Of a DNA stretch of 64,000 nucleotides, positions 44,614 to 53,355 are shown in pieces; the stretch's first letter is position 1, and every line of letters begins with the position of its first letter. Source of the DNA: JAYOEY01 sp038120295 (GTDB taxonomy: Bacteria; Pseudomonadota; Alphaproteobacteria; MPNO01; UBA2964); contig JAYOLL010000006.1 in NCBI GenBank assembly GCA_038120295.1, positions 76,422 to 140,421 of the forward strand, read 5' to 3'. The notes beneath the pieces are model-generated. The model did no database searches and was not told the origin of the DNA. It worked only from the letters and a program-made list of their open reading frames with translations. The translations under genes and the position numbers were made by a program.

Positions 44614-46179
44614 CTAATTCAGCGTCTGACTGCAATCGAATGCGACCCGAAATCCGACATCGGGACGCCGTTCCCCCATATCGCAATGATGCCGGAACGC
44701 GCAACGTCCCATCGAAGCAAAACTCTCGAAGCTGCCGCCTCTGACGGACTTCTCGGGTCGATCCGTCTTGCTTCTGGGATTTCGGTCGGCGTTCGCGATC
44801 TGCCGATACAGGTTTTCGTCCCAGCTATCGAGACACCACTCCCAGACGTTGCCGCACATTTCAAGACACCCATGGGGCGTCGCGCCGAGTTTGTGGCTGC
44901 TGACCGGCGTCGTCGTATTACAGACGCCGTCGATATTGGCGCGCGTGGTGTCGGGTGCGTCGTTTCCCCAGGGATAGGTTCTGAGTTTCTCGCCGCCCTT
45001 CGCCGCGACCTCCCACTCGATTTCCGAGGGCAACCGCCCACCAATCCAGTCGGCGTAGGTTTTCGCCTCTTCCCATGTGATGCCAACGACGGGATGGTCG
45101 GCCCGTCCAAGCTGCGGGTGTTCCGTCCATGGCGGCAACGGTTGTCCGGTGCGTTCGCAAAACAGTCGGTATTCGGCGTTGGTCGTCGTCCGGATCGCCA
45201 GTTCGAAAGCTGAGAGCGTTACCCGCCGCATGGGCTTTTCTGCCGGAATCGTTCCATTCGGCCCGGACCCGACAAAATAATCGCCTTCTTCGATGAGGGC
45301 GGTCTCAGGCTTTTCGGCAAGATCCGCGCCCTTGCCCTTTCCCGGCTCGGCCAGCTCGGTGCTTGCCAGCACGTCGTAGACGCTCTGCGCGGAGGGCGGC
45401 CGCTGTTCCGGCTCGAAATTGAGCATATCGAGAACGATCCGGTCGAGATCGGCGGGGATGAGATCGCAGAAATGGCTGGGCGGGTCGATGTCCGCGACCG
45501 GTACCCTGACGACGTCGCTTCCCCTGTGCGTGAACTGAAGGCTGCATGGCGGCACGCGTCCGTCTGTCAGCAGTTCGTACGCCATGATGCCGAAGGCGAA
45601 CAGATCGGCGCGGCGATCGACCGTTTCGGGAGAAAGAAACTGCTCGGGCGACGCATATTTGAGCGTTCCCGCACTCCCCAGCTTGTCGTCGAGGCCCGTC
45701 GCGCCCTGAATGGAGATTCCGAAATCCATGATTAGCGGCCTGGAAATATCGCCTTCAAGCAAGAAGATGTTCGACGGTTTCAAATCGCGGTGGATAATCA
45801 GAGTATGCGCGACGATCAAAGCCTCGGCAATTTTCCGGAGACCCGCTATCCGGCCATCCAGGGTTTCAAGCAGCCAGTTATGGTTTTCATCCATCCAGGC
45901 ACGGAGGTCTTTTCCCTCGATGAAATCCATGACGATTCCGAAACCGAGCGGACCTTCGTAGATGTCATGGATGGGACAGATATTGGGATGGCGCAGGTCG
46001 CGTGAAATAAGGACTTCGTCGCGCAGGCCCTGAAGCAGGCGCCGGCTGCCGCTATATTTTTCTTTTAGAATCTTGACGGCGACGGGACGGTTGTTGAGCC
46101 CCTTGTCGATTGCGCGAAAGACGTCGGCGGTGCCCCCGTCGCCTATCTTTTCCCAATCGACATAGCGCTCTTCCGACAT
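44614..46179 (-). CDS. Ser/Thr protein kinase fused to a formylglycine-generating-enzyme (FGE/SUMF1) domain
   Basis: 521 residues. Kinase domain (about 5-275): glycine loop IGDGGTADVF, Lys in VAVK (36), catalytic loop HRDLKPSN (130-137), DFG (152-154) and SPE. The C-terminal FGE-sulfatase domain (about 290-515) has GITWEEAKTYADWIGGRLP, YPWGND, CGNVWEWCLD, RGGS and GFR. This resembles PpkA-type kinases of threonine-phosphorylation pathways. In such proteins the FGE domain is usually non-catalytic, so catalysis is not assumed. The gene lies between pilin and GspE, so it probably phosphorylates the FHA-bearing machinery. Confidence 0.92.
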   Translation of the reverse strand: MSEERYVDWEKIGDGGTADVFRAIDKGLNNRPVAVKILKEKYSGSRRLLQGLRDEVLISRDLRHPNICPIHDIYEGPLGFGIVMDFIEGKDLRAWMDENHNWLLETLDGRIAGLRKIAEALIVAHTLIIHRDLKPSNIFLLEGDISRPLIMDFGISIQGATGLDDKLGSAGTLKYASPEQFLSPETVDRRADLFAFGIMAYELLTDGRVPPCSLQFTHRGSDVVRVPVADIDPPSHFCDLIPADLDRIVLDMLNFEPEQRPPSAQSVYDVLASTELAEPGKGKGADLAEKPETALIEEGDYFVGSGPNGTIPAEKPMRRVTLSAFELAIRTTTNAEYRLFCERTGQPLPPWTEHPQLGRADHPVVGITWEEAKTYADWIGGRLPSEIEWEVAAKGGEKLRTYPWGNDAPDTTRANIDGVCNTTTPVSSHKLGATPHGCLEMCGNVWEWCLDSWDENLYRQIANADRNPRSKTDRPEKSVRGGSFESFASMGRCAFRHHCDMGERRPDVGFRVAFDCSQTLN

Positions 46180-46321
46180 ACGCTCAGAATATGAAATTTG
46201 GATTCTGAATGGAACCGATGTCTGGAATAAAAGTACGATCCGCGCTTACCTGAAAACGCAATTCAGGCGGCGCGGACAATTTCGAATTTCAAAATTTTCA
46301 AATAAGGGAATTGATTGGAAG

Positions 46322-46352
46322 CCGTCCGGTTTTCCCATGGAAAACCGGACGG
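46322..46352. terminator. Long perfect hairpin after the pilin gene
   Basis: A 14-bp perfect stem (CCGTCCGGTTTTCC / GGAAAACCGGACGG) with a 3-base loop, 15 bases past the pilin stop. No long U tract follows on the minus strand, so it may be a terminator, a read-through attenuator, or an element that stabilises pilin mRNA ahead of the kinase gene. Confidence 0.7.
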
Positions 46353-46367
46353 TAAAACAAAGCGCTT

Positions 46368-46907
46368 TTATCCGTTGCCACCAGCATTCACGGCGCCGTT
46401 AGCGTCGCAATTGCCGCCTGCAGCATTGGCCTGAGCGCCCGAGGTAATGAAATTAACGGCCGTAAAAAACCGATCCCAGCTTGCGACAGCTGATGCGGAG
46501 CTGGAAAACAGCACCTGCCCCGTGTTTCCGCTAGCCGCCGTGGGATTGGCGACGATGCAGTAAACGAGTTCACCTCCGTTAGCCGCCGCATTGACGGTAT
46601 AATCGAACGTCGCCGACGTATCGGTCACTGCTTGCGGGATGATCGCTGTCAGTGTGCCGTCGCCAGCAGCCGTTACCGTCAATCCATTAAGAACGGCCGC
46701 CGCCGCCGCGGAGCTTTGTCCACGTGAACCCTGGTAGCCCAGAATCAGTTTCGCGATTCGCCCGGCCTGTTGGGTCGCTTCCGACGCTTCGGCCGACTTG
46801 ATGTAGGTCAGCAGCTGCGGAATGCCGATAGCGGCAAGAATGCCGATAATCGCCACAACGACCATGAGCTCGACGAGCGTGAAACCCGCCTGCATCTTCC
46901 TTTTCAT
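46368..46907 (-). CDS. Type IV pilin/major pseudopilin
   Basis: 179 residues from the ATG at 46907 (ribosome site AGGAGG, 6-base spacing). Short leader then the prepilin cleavage motif G|FTLVELMVVVAIIGILAAIG and a hydrophobic assembly helix. Two Cys (VYCIV and GNCDAN) may form the C-terminal disulfide. The body is rich in Ala, Gly, Thr and Asn. Probably the main subunit, judged by the strong ribosome site and the downstream hairpin. Confidence 0.92.
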   Translation of the reverse strand: MKRKMQAGFTLVELMVVVAIIGILAAIGIPQLLTYIKSAEASEATQQAGRIAKLILGYQGSRGQSSAAAAAVLNGLTVTAAGDGTLTAIIPQAVTDTSATFDYTVNAAANGGELVYCIVANPTAASGNTGQVLFSSSASAVASWDRFFTAVNFITSGAQANAAGGNCDANGAVNAGGNG

Positions 46908-47016
46908 CGCATTCCTCCTGACATTCGACCAAGCCCGGACAGGCGTCTGTAGCACATGACGATGGACGCCATTTTCTCAGTATGACGCCCTGTTTTCAAC
47001 GTACATTTTGTGATGT

Positions 47017-47685
47017 TCATCGCGTTCCGAGACCATAGGACATCAGCACCCGAGAACTCTCCTGCCCGTCCCCGTACTTGTACTCGAGCCGAACATAATT
47101 CTGGACGTCCGGACTGTACCACCAGCGCTCAAAGCCTGCCCAGTTGGATTTGAGGCTGCGCGTCCGCATGACGATTACCCATGTTTCGAACTGACCGGCC
47201 GGAACGGTGATCCGTTCCCGCCCCTCGACCGTCCAGGACGTGTTGTGCTCGCGAAGGGCGCCATTCGCCAGGTACTCGCGCCGGAACACCAAAGACGATC
47301 TCGGTGTAAGGGACATACCTGCGTTTGTCGGCACCGTACGGTAAATGACGCGCCGAAGCGTTTTCTGGGTCTTCTCCCCTTCCCAGAGGAAACCCCGCCG
47401 GCTCGTCCAGCGTCCGGGAGCGTCGAGCCGTTCGAAAACGGTGATTTCACCGATTACCGATTTGACGCGAATATTGTAGCCGTCGCTATACAGCCATTCC
47501 GCCCCCACACGCCAGTCGGGGGCCTTGATCACTTCGGGGTCCTTTGCAGGAAGACGCTTCACGGGCGACGAGGTCGCGGAACCGACGGTCAGCTGCTTTT
47601 CGACGGGTTCGTCCTCAGTCGTCTTGCAGGAGGCAAGGCCCGCTCCGACGCCGCAGATAAGGGCGATTTCCAAAAGCCGTCTCAT
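47017..47685 (-). CDS. Putative lipoprotein
   Basis: 222 residues from the ATG at 47685. A lipobox LASC follows a short signal (GVGAGLASCK). The mature part is a beta-rich domain (FERLDAPGRW, GRERITVPAGQFETWVI) of unrecognised family. Encoded between the membrane protein at 47703-48167 and the pilin; possibly an outer-membrane pilotin-like or assembly lipoprotein, which is inference from location. Confidence 0.75.
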   Translation of the reverse strand: MRRLLEIALICGVGAGLASCKTTEDEPVEKQLTVGSATSSPVKRLPAKDPEVIKAPDWRVGAEWLYSDGYNIRVKSVIGEITVFERLDAPGRWTSRRGFLWEGEKTQKTLRRVIYRTVPTNAGMSLTPRSSLVFRREYLANGALREHNTSWTVEGRERITVPAGQFETWVIVMRTRSLKSNWAGFERWWYSPDVQNYVRLEYKYGDGQESSRVLMSYGLGTR

Positions 47686-47702
47686 GGAAGAAACCAACGC
47701 GA

Positions 47703-48167
47703 TCAGAACAGTCCGAGACTATAGGGTTTGTCAGAAAGCTTCCGGAACTCAGACCTTGCGGACGTACCGGAAGCCGGGATGACTCTCTTGTAAATGTAGG
47801 GCTTGGTCCAGGTATCCTTGAGGTCGGCAGCCGATGGAAACGCCCGGATGACGAGGTCTTTGCCTCCCGCGCCGTTATCTTCCAGAAAGGACTCAACCCT
47901 GAAATCGATCTGATTGATCGTCGGCCGACCAAGGGCCTTCGTTCTTTCCTGGGGGTTTCTGGAAAAGGTGACGTAGCCCCGATTGCCGCCCGTGTCCCGC
48001 TTGCCCTTTTGCAGGTTTTCGATCTCGCTGACCGCTTTTTCGACCGATACTTTCTCGGCGTTCGTTCCGAGACCGCCGTCACTGAACAGGGCACCCGAAA
48101 TCAACGCAAACCCGATAGCCAGAGAGCCGATTACCCAATTTATCGAAATTACGAGCCTCTGGATCAT
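47703..48167 (-). CDS. Single-pass membrane protein of the pilus/secretion operon, family unknown
   Basis: 154 residues, one N-terminal membrane segment (about 8-28), then a periplasmic domain with VSFLEDN-like and PYIYKRVIPASG segments. No family recognised; size and topology resemble GspM/PilP-class inner-membrane assembly subunits. It is 15 bases from the secretin stop and 17 bases from the lipoprotein start. Confidence 0.7.
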   Translation of the reverse strand: MIQRLVISINWVIGSLAIGFALISGALFSDGGLGTNAEKVSVEKAVSEIENLQKGKRDTGGNRGYVTFSRNPQERTKALGRPTINQIDFRVESFLEDNGAGGKDLVIRAFPSAADLKDTWTKPYIYKRVIPASGTSARSEFRKLSDKPYSLGLF

Positions 48168-48182
48168 GATCGGGTACTCGAC

Positions 48183-50201
48183 CTATTCCATTTCTTCCTG
48201 CGTGCGGATGGCATCGGGAAAGAAGCCGTTGCTGCTCTGCTCGACTTCCCGGGACGTACGATGCAGAACGTCACGCTGGCGTTTCATGTATTCCAGAGTC
48301 CCCTGACGCGTAGCGATATCCCTGCTCAGCCGCTGATCGTCGACGATACGAGGCGTAACCAGGAAAATTGTTTCGTTCAGGTTGTTGGTATCGTTCTGTT
48401 GCCGGAAGAGCGTGCCGAGGAGCGGAATATCCTGGAGAAAAGGAATACCGGATCTGGTCACACTACGCGTATCGTCGAACAGACCGCCCATGACGAAGGT
48501 GGATCCATCGGGGATCAGAACCTGGGTCTGGACCTCGCGCGAATCCACATCGATCGTGCCGCCCACCTGCGATGCGGAAGGCGTCGAGTTCCGGGCGGTG
48601 AGATTGAGGCGGATCAGGCTATCGGCCCCGGCGACATCCGACGGCACAATCGACGGCAGGATATCGAGCTCCAGCCCGGTTTCGATCTTCTCGAAGGTAG
48701 AGCCGTTATCCCCGGATTCTGCGATCTGCACAAATACATTGGTCGCCGCAACGACACGCGCCGTGATGTTGTCCAGCGTCACGACACGCGGAGACGAAAT
48801 TGTCTGGAGCCGCTGCTTGGATGCCAGCGCGTCGATCTGAATCTGCAGGAACCGGCTCGTGTTCTGCACAAGAAAGGAACCGGCTATCCCGCCAGCGGCG
48901 ACTGTCGGCAACAGCGTCACCGCATCCAGCGCGCTCGAAGTCTGATCGGCCTGACCGCCGGTCGTACCGGTATCGATCGCGCCGCCACGCGAACTGTTGT
49001 CCTGGTTGAATCTGGTTGCGAGCTGCGCCCGATAGGCGACTCCAAGATCCTCAATGACGTTTGAGTCGGCCTTTATAACCGCCACCTCGATCTCGATCAT
49101 TCGGAGCGGCTGATCGAGCTGCCTGACGATCTTCTCGACTTCCGCGATCGCCTGTTCGGTGCCGCGTACGATTACAGAGTTCGTTCGGGGATCGACGGAA
49201 ATGAGGGGCTTGAGAACGCCCGCCATCATCGCGGCCTGAACCTGCGGGTTATTGGCGGCGTATCCCCCTGGACTGAACGCGCCCGGCACATAGAGACCCG
49301 ACTGCGACGTCAGAGCCGCTATCGGATTTCCCTGCTGCTGGTTCTGGCTTCGGGCCTGCTCCTCCGTCGCCAGTCCCAGAATTTTGCGCAGCGTATCTTC
49401 GATGCCCGGTACCTCGAAGGTCTTGTCCTGGAATTTCTTTTCCGTGGCGCCGACGCTGGCGAACCGTAGGCGGATGACCTTTACTTTGAAGTCGAGCATC
49501 CGCTCGTAAAGTTTCTGCTCGAATTCGGCGCGCCGGCGGTCGGCTTCGGCCTTTTTCCGTTCGGCGTCCGCCTTGACACGGGCGGCATAGGCCTGCTCGT
49601 TCTGAAGCGCGATCGACTGGCGTTTTTCTTCCTGATCCTGACGAATCTTGACGCGCTGCAGTTCCGCGGCGTCCAGTTGCTTGATCAGATCGCTGATGTC
49701 CTTGACGCGGTCGGGTTCGCCTCGAATCGAGACCGTATTGCTCGCCGAATCGAAGGAGACGCCGTCGGTCCCGAGCCCATGAGTCACCAGCGCCCGGCGA
49801 ATGGCCCCGAAATTGACGATGGCAGGTACGACAAAGCCGCGTTCGACTGCTTCGCGGCCTGTCCGGGGAAATACGGTCACCGTCCGCTCGCCGGCGGAAT
49901 AGGTGTAGTCGAGGTTGTTCTCCTCAATGACCTGATTGAAGGCGGCGGCTACGGGAACGTTCTGAAACTGGACCGTGACCTGTCCCTTGACTTCCGGCTT
50001 TATGATGACGTTGAACCCGCCGTCGGCACGAACGATCGACCGCAGCAGAATGCGCAGGTCCTGATTGACGGCATTGTATTCAAGTGTGCGCCCGTCCTGC
50101 CACGGCAGCTGAGGCTTTCCTTGCGCGTACAGCGCCGTCGGCCCTGTACACAACACACCGGCAAGAATAAGGCCGGCGACACCCAGGCTACGGATCGACA
50201 T
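48183..50201 (-). CDS. Secretin, GspD/PilQ/MshL family
   Basis: About 672 residues from the ATG at 50201 (ribosome site AGGGGGTGGA); signal peptide ending near ALYAQG. N0-like domain (about 45-110), N1-type NolW domains, then an unusual charged coiled-coil insertion (about 185-250, KRQSIALQNEQAYAARVKAD and AERKKAEADRRRAEFEQKL). After a further NolW domain, the C-terminal secretin barrel (about 380-630) has SPRVVTLDNITARV and VPILGDIPLLG-like IPFLQDIPLLGTLFR. Forms the outer-membrane gate. Confidence 0.9.
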   Translation of the reverse strand: MSIRSLGVAGLILAGVLCTGPTALYAQGKPQLPWQDGRTLEYNAVNQDLRILLRSIVRADGGFNVIIKPEVKGQVTVQFQNVPVAAAFNQVIEENNLDYTYSAGERTVTVFPRTGREAVERGFVVPAIVNFGAIRRALVTHGLGTDGVSFDSASNTVSIRGEPDRVKDISDLIKQLDAAELQRVKIRQDQEEKRQSIALQNEQAYAARVKADAERKKAEADRRRAEFEQKLYERMLDFKVKVIRLRFASVGATEKKFQDKTFEVPGIEDTLRKILGLATEEQARSQNQQQGNPIAALTSQSGLYVPGAFSPGGYAANNPQVQAAMMAGVLKPLISVDPRTNSVIVRGTEQAIAEVEKIVRQLDQPLRMIEIEVAVIKADSNVIEDLGVAYRAQLATRFNQDNSSRGGAIDTGTTGGQADQTSSALDAVTLLPTVAAGGIAGSFLVQNTSRFLQIQIDALASKQRLQTISSPRVVTLDNITARVVAATNVFVQIAESGDNGSTFEKIETGLELDILPSIVPSDVAGADSLIRLNLTARNSTPSASQVGGTIDVDSREVQTQVLIPDGSTFVMGGLFDDTRSVTRSGIPFLQDIPLLGTLFRQQNDTNNLNETIFLVTPRIVDDQRLSRDIATRQGTLEYMKRQRDVLHRTSREVEQSSNGFFPDAIRTQEEME

Positions 50202-50619
50202 CAAATCCACCCCCTACGTTTGCCATCGCTTCCCCCAGGACAAAGCTATTTCAACGCCGATACCCTGAACCGCATCACGCAGATTACGGCTGCAGGGCGG
50301 CAACCGGCTATTTCTTGTTAAGTATTGTTTTTACGCTATTAAAAATAGCGCCGCAAGCATGTTGCCCCTTATCCGGCGCTCTCTCGATTCATGCATGAAA
50401 TTGCGGCGTCGACGTCAACCGACGATTTGGAAGCTACCGGGACGCAGTCCGCCGGTCGAACGCAGTTAGGCGCAATCTGCCGACGCCGGGTTTTCGATTT
50501 TGACGCTCCCGGAATCCGGGAATAGATTATCCTTCGGCGACCGGCTGCGTTTCCGAAGCCAAGGAATGCAGCAGTGCTGTCGCCCGCGACTACCGGAGCG
50601 CCGAAACCAGGAAAAGGCG
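50202..50619. other. Divergent regulatory region between secretin and pilin operons
   Basis: 418 bases. Two symmetric elements stand out: CGCTATT-AAA-AATAGCG (50334-50350) and TCCCGGA-A-TCCGGGA (50507-50521), both plausible dimer-binding sites or small hairpins. No ORF in this stretch looks coding; the upstream extension of the pilin frame to 50500 lacks a ribosome site. Confidence 0.5.
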
Positions 50620-51264
50620 ATGAATGGGCGCAATGCAAAGAAACTGAAGCAGGGGTTTACCCTGATCGAGCTGATGGTCGTCGTCGTGATCATCGGTATC
50701 CTCGCGGCGGTTGCGATTCCCTACGTTGGGCCGATGATCTGTCAGGGAAACCTCTCGGAAGCCCAGCCCTACCTGCTTCAGATCGCATCGAAAATGAGAG
50801 CCTACAAGATCGAGCAGGGCACCTATTTCAGCGAGAGCACGACAGCGGAAACCGAGACCGCCCTTGAGACAAATCTGGGCGTGGACCTTAAGGATGCCGG
50901 CAGCTTCTGTTTCATCACGATCTGCAAGGAACAGTGCCCGACCGGCAATACGACGTCGACCAGCACGATCGTTCCGAAAAATACGGCGGACGATACGATC
51001 GAATTCGAAGTCTGGGCGATCCTCCGCGATGCGACGGGAACGAGCGTTAGCGGCCCGAACGGCGCGAGTTGCACGGTGGTGAGCGACAAACGCCCGCCGA
51101 CCGGCTGGGTCAAGCCCTCCAGTTCCGGGAGCTTCTGCCGTGAGGGCCAGGTCGTCGTCCATCGTTACCCGCCGCCGATCAACGGACTCAGCACCGCTAC
51201 GGTCGACGGCAAGCGACTGGACTGGCTGGAAGGCACGACCACTTCGCACGCTGCGCAGCCCTGA
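50620..51264 (+). CDS. Type IV pilin-like/pseudopilin protein
   Basis: 214 residues; ATG at 50620 with SD AGGAAAAGG. Short basic leader and prepilin motif G|FTLIELMVVVVIIGILAAVA. Six Cys (CQGN, CFITICKEQC, CTVV, CREG) suggest disulfides. First gene of a four-gene operon whose members overlap by 1-4 bases. Confidence 0.9.
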   Translation: MNGRNAKKLKQGFTLIELMVVVVIIGILAAVAIPYVGPMICQGNLSEAQPYLLQIASKMRAYKIEQGTYFSESTTAETETALETNLGVDLKDAGSFCFITICKEQCPTGNTTSTSTIVPKNTADDTIEFEVWAILRDATGTSVSGPNGASCTVVSDKRPPTGWVKPSSSGSFCREGQVVVHRYPPPINGLSTATVDGKRLDWLEGTTTSHAAQP

Positions 51265-51962
51265 TGGTGCGCGACAGGAACCGTGGCCGTTTGAAAAATC
51301 CCGAAACGAATCGCCGGCAGTCGGGTCTCACCCTGATCGAAATCATGGTAACCGTGGTTCTGATGTCGATTCTGATTCTCGGCATCTCCGGTCTATGGGC
51401 GAATGTCAGCGGCGATTTCGTCGCCCTGACCATCCGCCAGAAGGCCATTTTCGTACTGGGGGGAGAGATGGAGCGACTTTCGGCGCTCTATCGGTTCGGC
51501 GATTTTCCCGCCGTGGAAGCCAGCAGCGGCTACGACACCGCCGGCGGGCTGCTGCCGGCAAACCGAAATGTTTACCCGGATGCGGCCGCCAATCCGTCAA
51601 GCGTCGTCGACGATATCGTCGTGACGTCCACCGACGCCACCTTCAATTGCGGCGACGAAAGCTGCGCCGGGCAGGTCCTTTTTATTCCCAATGCCGTCAG
51701 CGCTACGTCGAGGAATTACGTCTGGATCGATCAGGCCCGAAATATTGTCGGCGAGTTGAGCCTGGCGATCGCGCCGGTCGCCTCGCCCGGAACCGTTGAT
51801 CCGGCGAATTGCGTAAACGGCGGCACCAACCCTTGTCAGGAACTTACGGTCTATCTGGAATTTCCGTTGCGTTACCAGAACGACACGACCGTTCCCCCGT
51901 TTGCCGAACTTGGCCGCCAGGAGACCCTGTCGCTGAAAACGATCGTGGGGGAACGCCCGTGA
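51264..51962 (+). CDS. Minor prepilin-like protein (GspI/MshC-D class)
   Basis: 232 residues; leader ends in SG|LTLIEIMVTVVLMSILILG, a slightly non-standard site (Leu instead of Phe after Gly) still cleavable by prepilin peptidase. ATG overlaps the previous TGA as TGATG. The body has Cys pairs (NCGDESC, NCVN, PCQE). Confidence 0.85.
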   Translation: MVRDRNRGRLKNPETNRRQSGLTLIEIMVTVVLMSILILGISGLWANVSGDFVALTIRQKAIFVLGGEMERLSALYRFGDFPAVEASSGYDTAGGLLPANRNVYPDAAANPSSVVDDIVVTSTDATFNCGDESCAGQVLFIPNAVSATSRNYVWIDQARNIVGELSLAIAPVASPGTVDPANCVNGGTNPCQELTVYLEFPLRYQNDTTVPPFAELGRQETLSLKTIVGERP

Positions 51963-52585
51963 TCGATAGAGATCCCGCCGAACAGCCGGGAGAGCAGGAC
52001 GGCTTTACTTTGCTCGAACTGCTGATGGCGTCGGTGCTGGGCAGCTTTCTGATCATCGCCGCCTTCGGGATGGTGCTGGACTCGATCCGTATATCGGAGG
52101 TTCTTGTCTCCCGGGTCCAGTTGAATGCCGCGGCCCGTGAATCCTTTGACATGCTGCTATTAGGGGGACGCACCGGCGGAAACGAGGTGGCCGGGCTTCT
52201 CAGCCACGATACGCAACCGTCTCCTGCCGATACGCTGAGCGATATTGCTTCCGGCAATTATCGGCTGAAGCTGGATGACGATGATGCGTCCTTCACGGCG
52301 ACGCTTTCCGGCCAGAACGTCGTGCCGCATGACATTGCCTGTCAGGCTGCAACGAATCCGATACCCGCGTGCCAGGGAACGGAAACTATAACCATGAACG
52401 GCTATCTGGGGGGCATTCCGCGATTCGGGCCTGACAGCCGAAGGGTAAACAACAGGACGTCGGAAATCGAACTTACGCTCGCCACCCCGTATCTGCTTAT
52501 TCGAGAGGACGCGACAACCAGACAGTCCACCGAAGTGTTTCGGACGATTTTTACACTCAATCAGGACCTGGATCTGGCGCCTTGA
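51959..52585 (+). CDS. Minor prepilin-like protein (GspJ/MshO class)
   Basis: 208 residues from a GTG at 51959 that overlaps the previous stop as GTGA; an earlier in-frame start at 51809 would lie inside the previous gene. Prepilin motif DG|FTLLELLMASVLGSFLIIA. Part of the four-gene pilin operon. Confidence 0.85.
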   Translation: MIDRDPAEQPGEQDGFTLLELLMASVLGSFLIIAAFGMVLDSIRISEVLVSRVQLNAAARESFDMLLLGGRTGGNEVAGLLSHDTQPSPADTLSDIASGNYRLKLDDDDASFTATLSGQNVVPHDIACQAATNPIPACQGTETITMNGYLGGIPRFGPDSRRVNNRTSEIELTLATPYLLIREDATTRQSTEVFRTIFTLNQDLDLAP

Positions 52586-53325
52586 CGACCCAACGTAAAA
52601 AAAATGCCAAGGGAAACGCGATTATCGCTGTGACCGCTCTGGGCATGTTCATCATGCTCCTCGCCGCGGCGATCGTGAATAGCCAGGTGTCATCCGAAGC
52701 TAGCGCCGTTGAAGACAGCCTCGCCAAACTTCGCATCTACTGGGCTGCGCAGGGTCATATGAATTATGCGCTGAGCCGGCTCGCCAACAGCGGCGCCTGC
52801 CCATCGGCGCCCACAGGCCCCTGTGTCGAGGAGGATGAAAACGATTCGATCGAGCCTACTCCAAACGACGGTACGGGCCTGCCGCTGGCGCTTGCCGCCG
52901 TGCCCGATCCACCGATCAGTCGAGCGGACGCCCTACGAAAATATTTGCTGGAGCTTTCCGACGACAACAACAACGCGACAAGAAAATGGGATTACACCGA
53001 ATACAACAGCGGCACCTACCAGATCACCTTGCAGCACAAGGTCGAAGATATCGGCACGGTCAATGACGGGCTATTGCGCGTGACCCTGGCGCCGACAGGA
53101 GTCGGCGCCTTCGACGCCCTCCAGGGGCTTGCACTCATCAACAATGCGGATTCGAGAGTTCGCGCCCTGCAGTTCGGCCTGTGCATCGGGGAAGCGACCT
53201 GTCCCATCGCCACGTTCAACGTGGAATCGGGTCAAAACAAGATTACCTTCCTGCGCCGCTGCAAACCCGACAACCTGACCATATCGACAGACAGCCCGAC
53301 CTGTCCCGAACACAACACCGAATAA
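52582..53325 (+). CDS. PilX/MshP/GspK-like minor assembly protein
   Basis: 247 residues; TTG start overlapping the previous stop (TTGA). A Lys/Asn-rich N-terminus and a hydrophobic segment (AIIAVTALGMFIMLLAAAIV) without the standard FTLxE motif, as in PilX/GspK-type tip proteins. The C-terminal part has Cys pairs. End of the pilin operon; convergent with the cyclase-FHA gene. Confidence 0.75.
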   Translation: MTTQRKKNAKGNAIIAVTALGMFIMLLAAAIVNSQVSSEASAVEDSLAKLRIYWAAQGHMNYALSRLANSGACPSAPTGPCVEEDENDSIEPTPNDGTGLPLALAAVPDPPISRADALRKYLLELSDDNNNATRKWDYTEYNSGTYQITLQHKVEDIGTVNDGLLRVTLAPTGVGAFDALQGLALINNADSRVRALQFGLCIGEATCPIATFNVESGQNKITFLRRCKPDNLTISTDSPTCPEHNTE

Positions 53326-53355
53326 CCAACGACGGGACGTACAGCGTGCTCCCGC

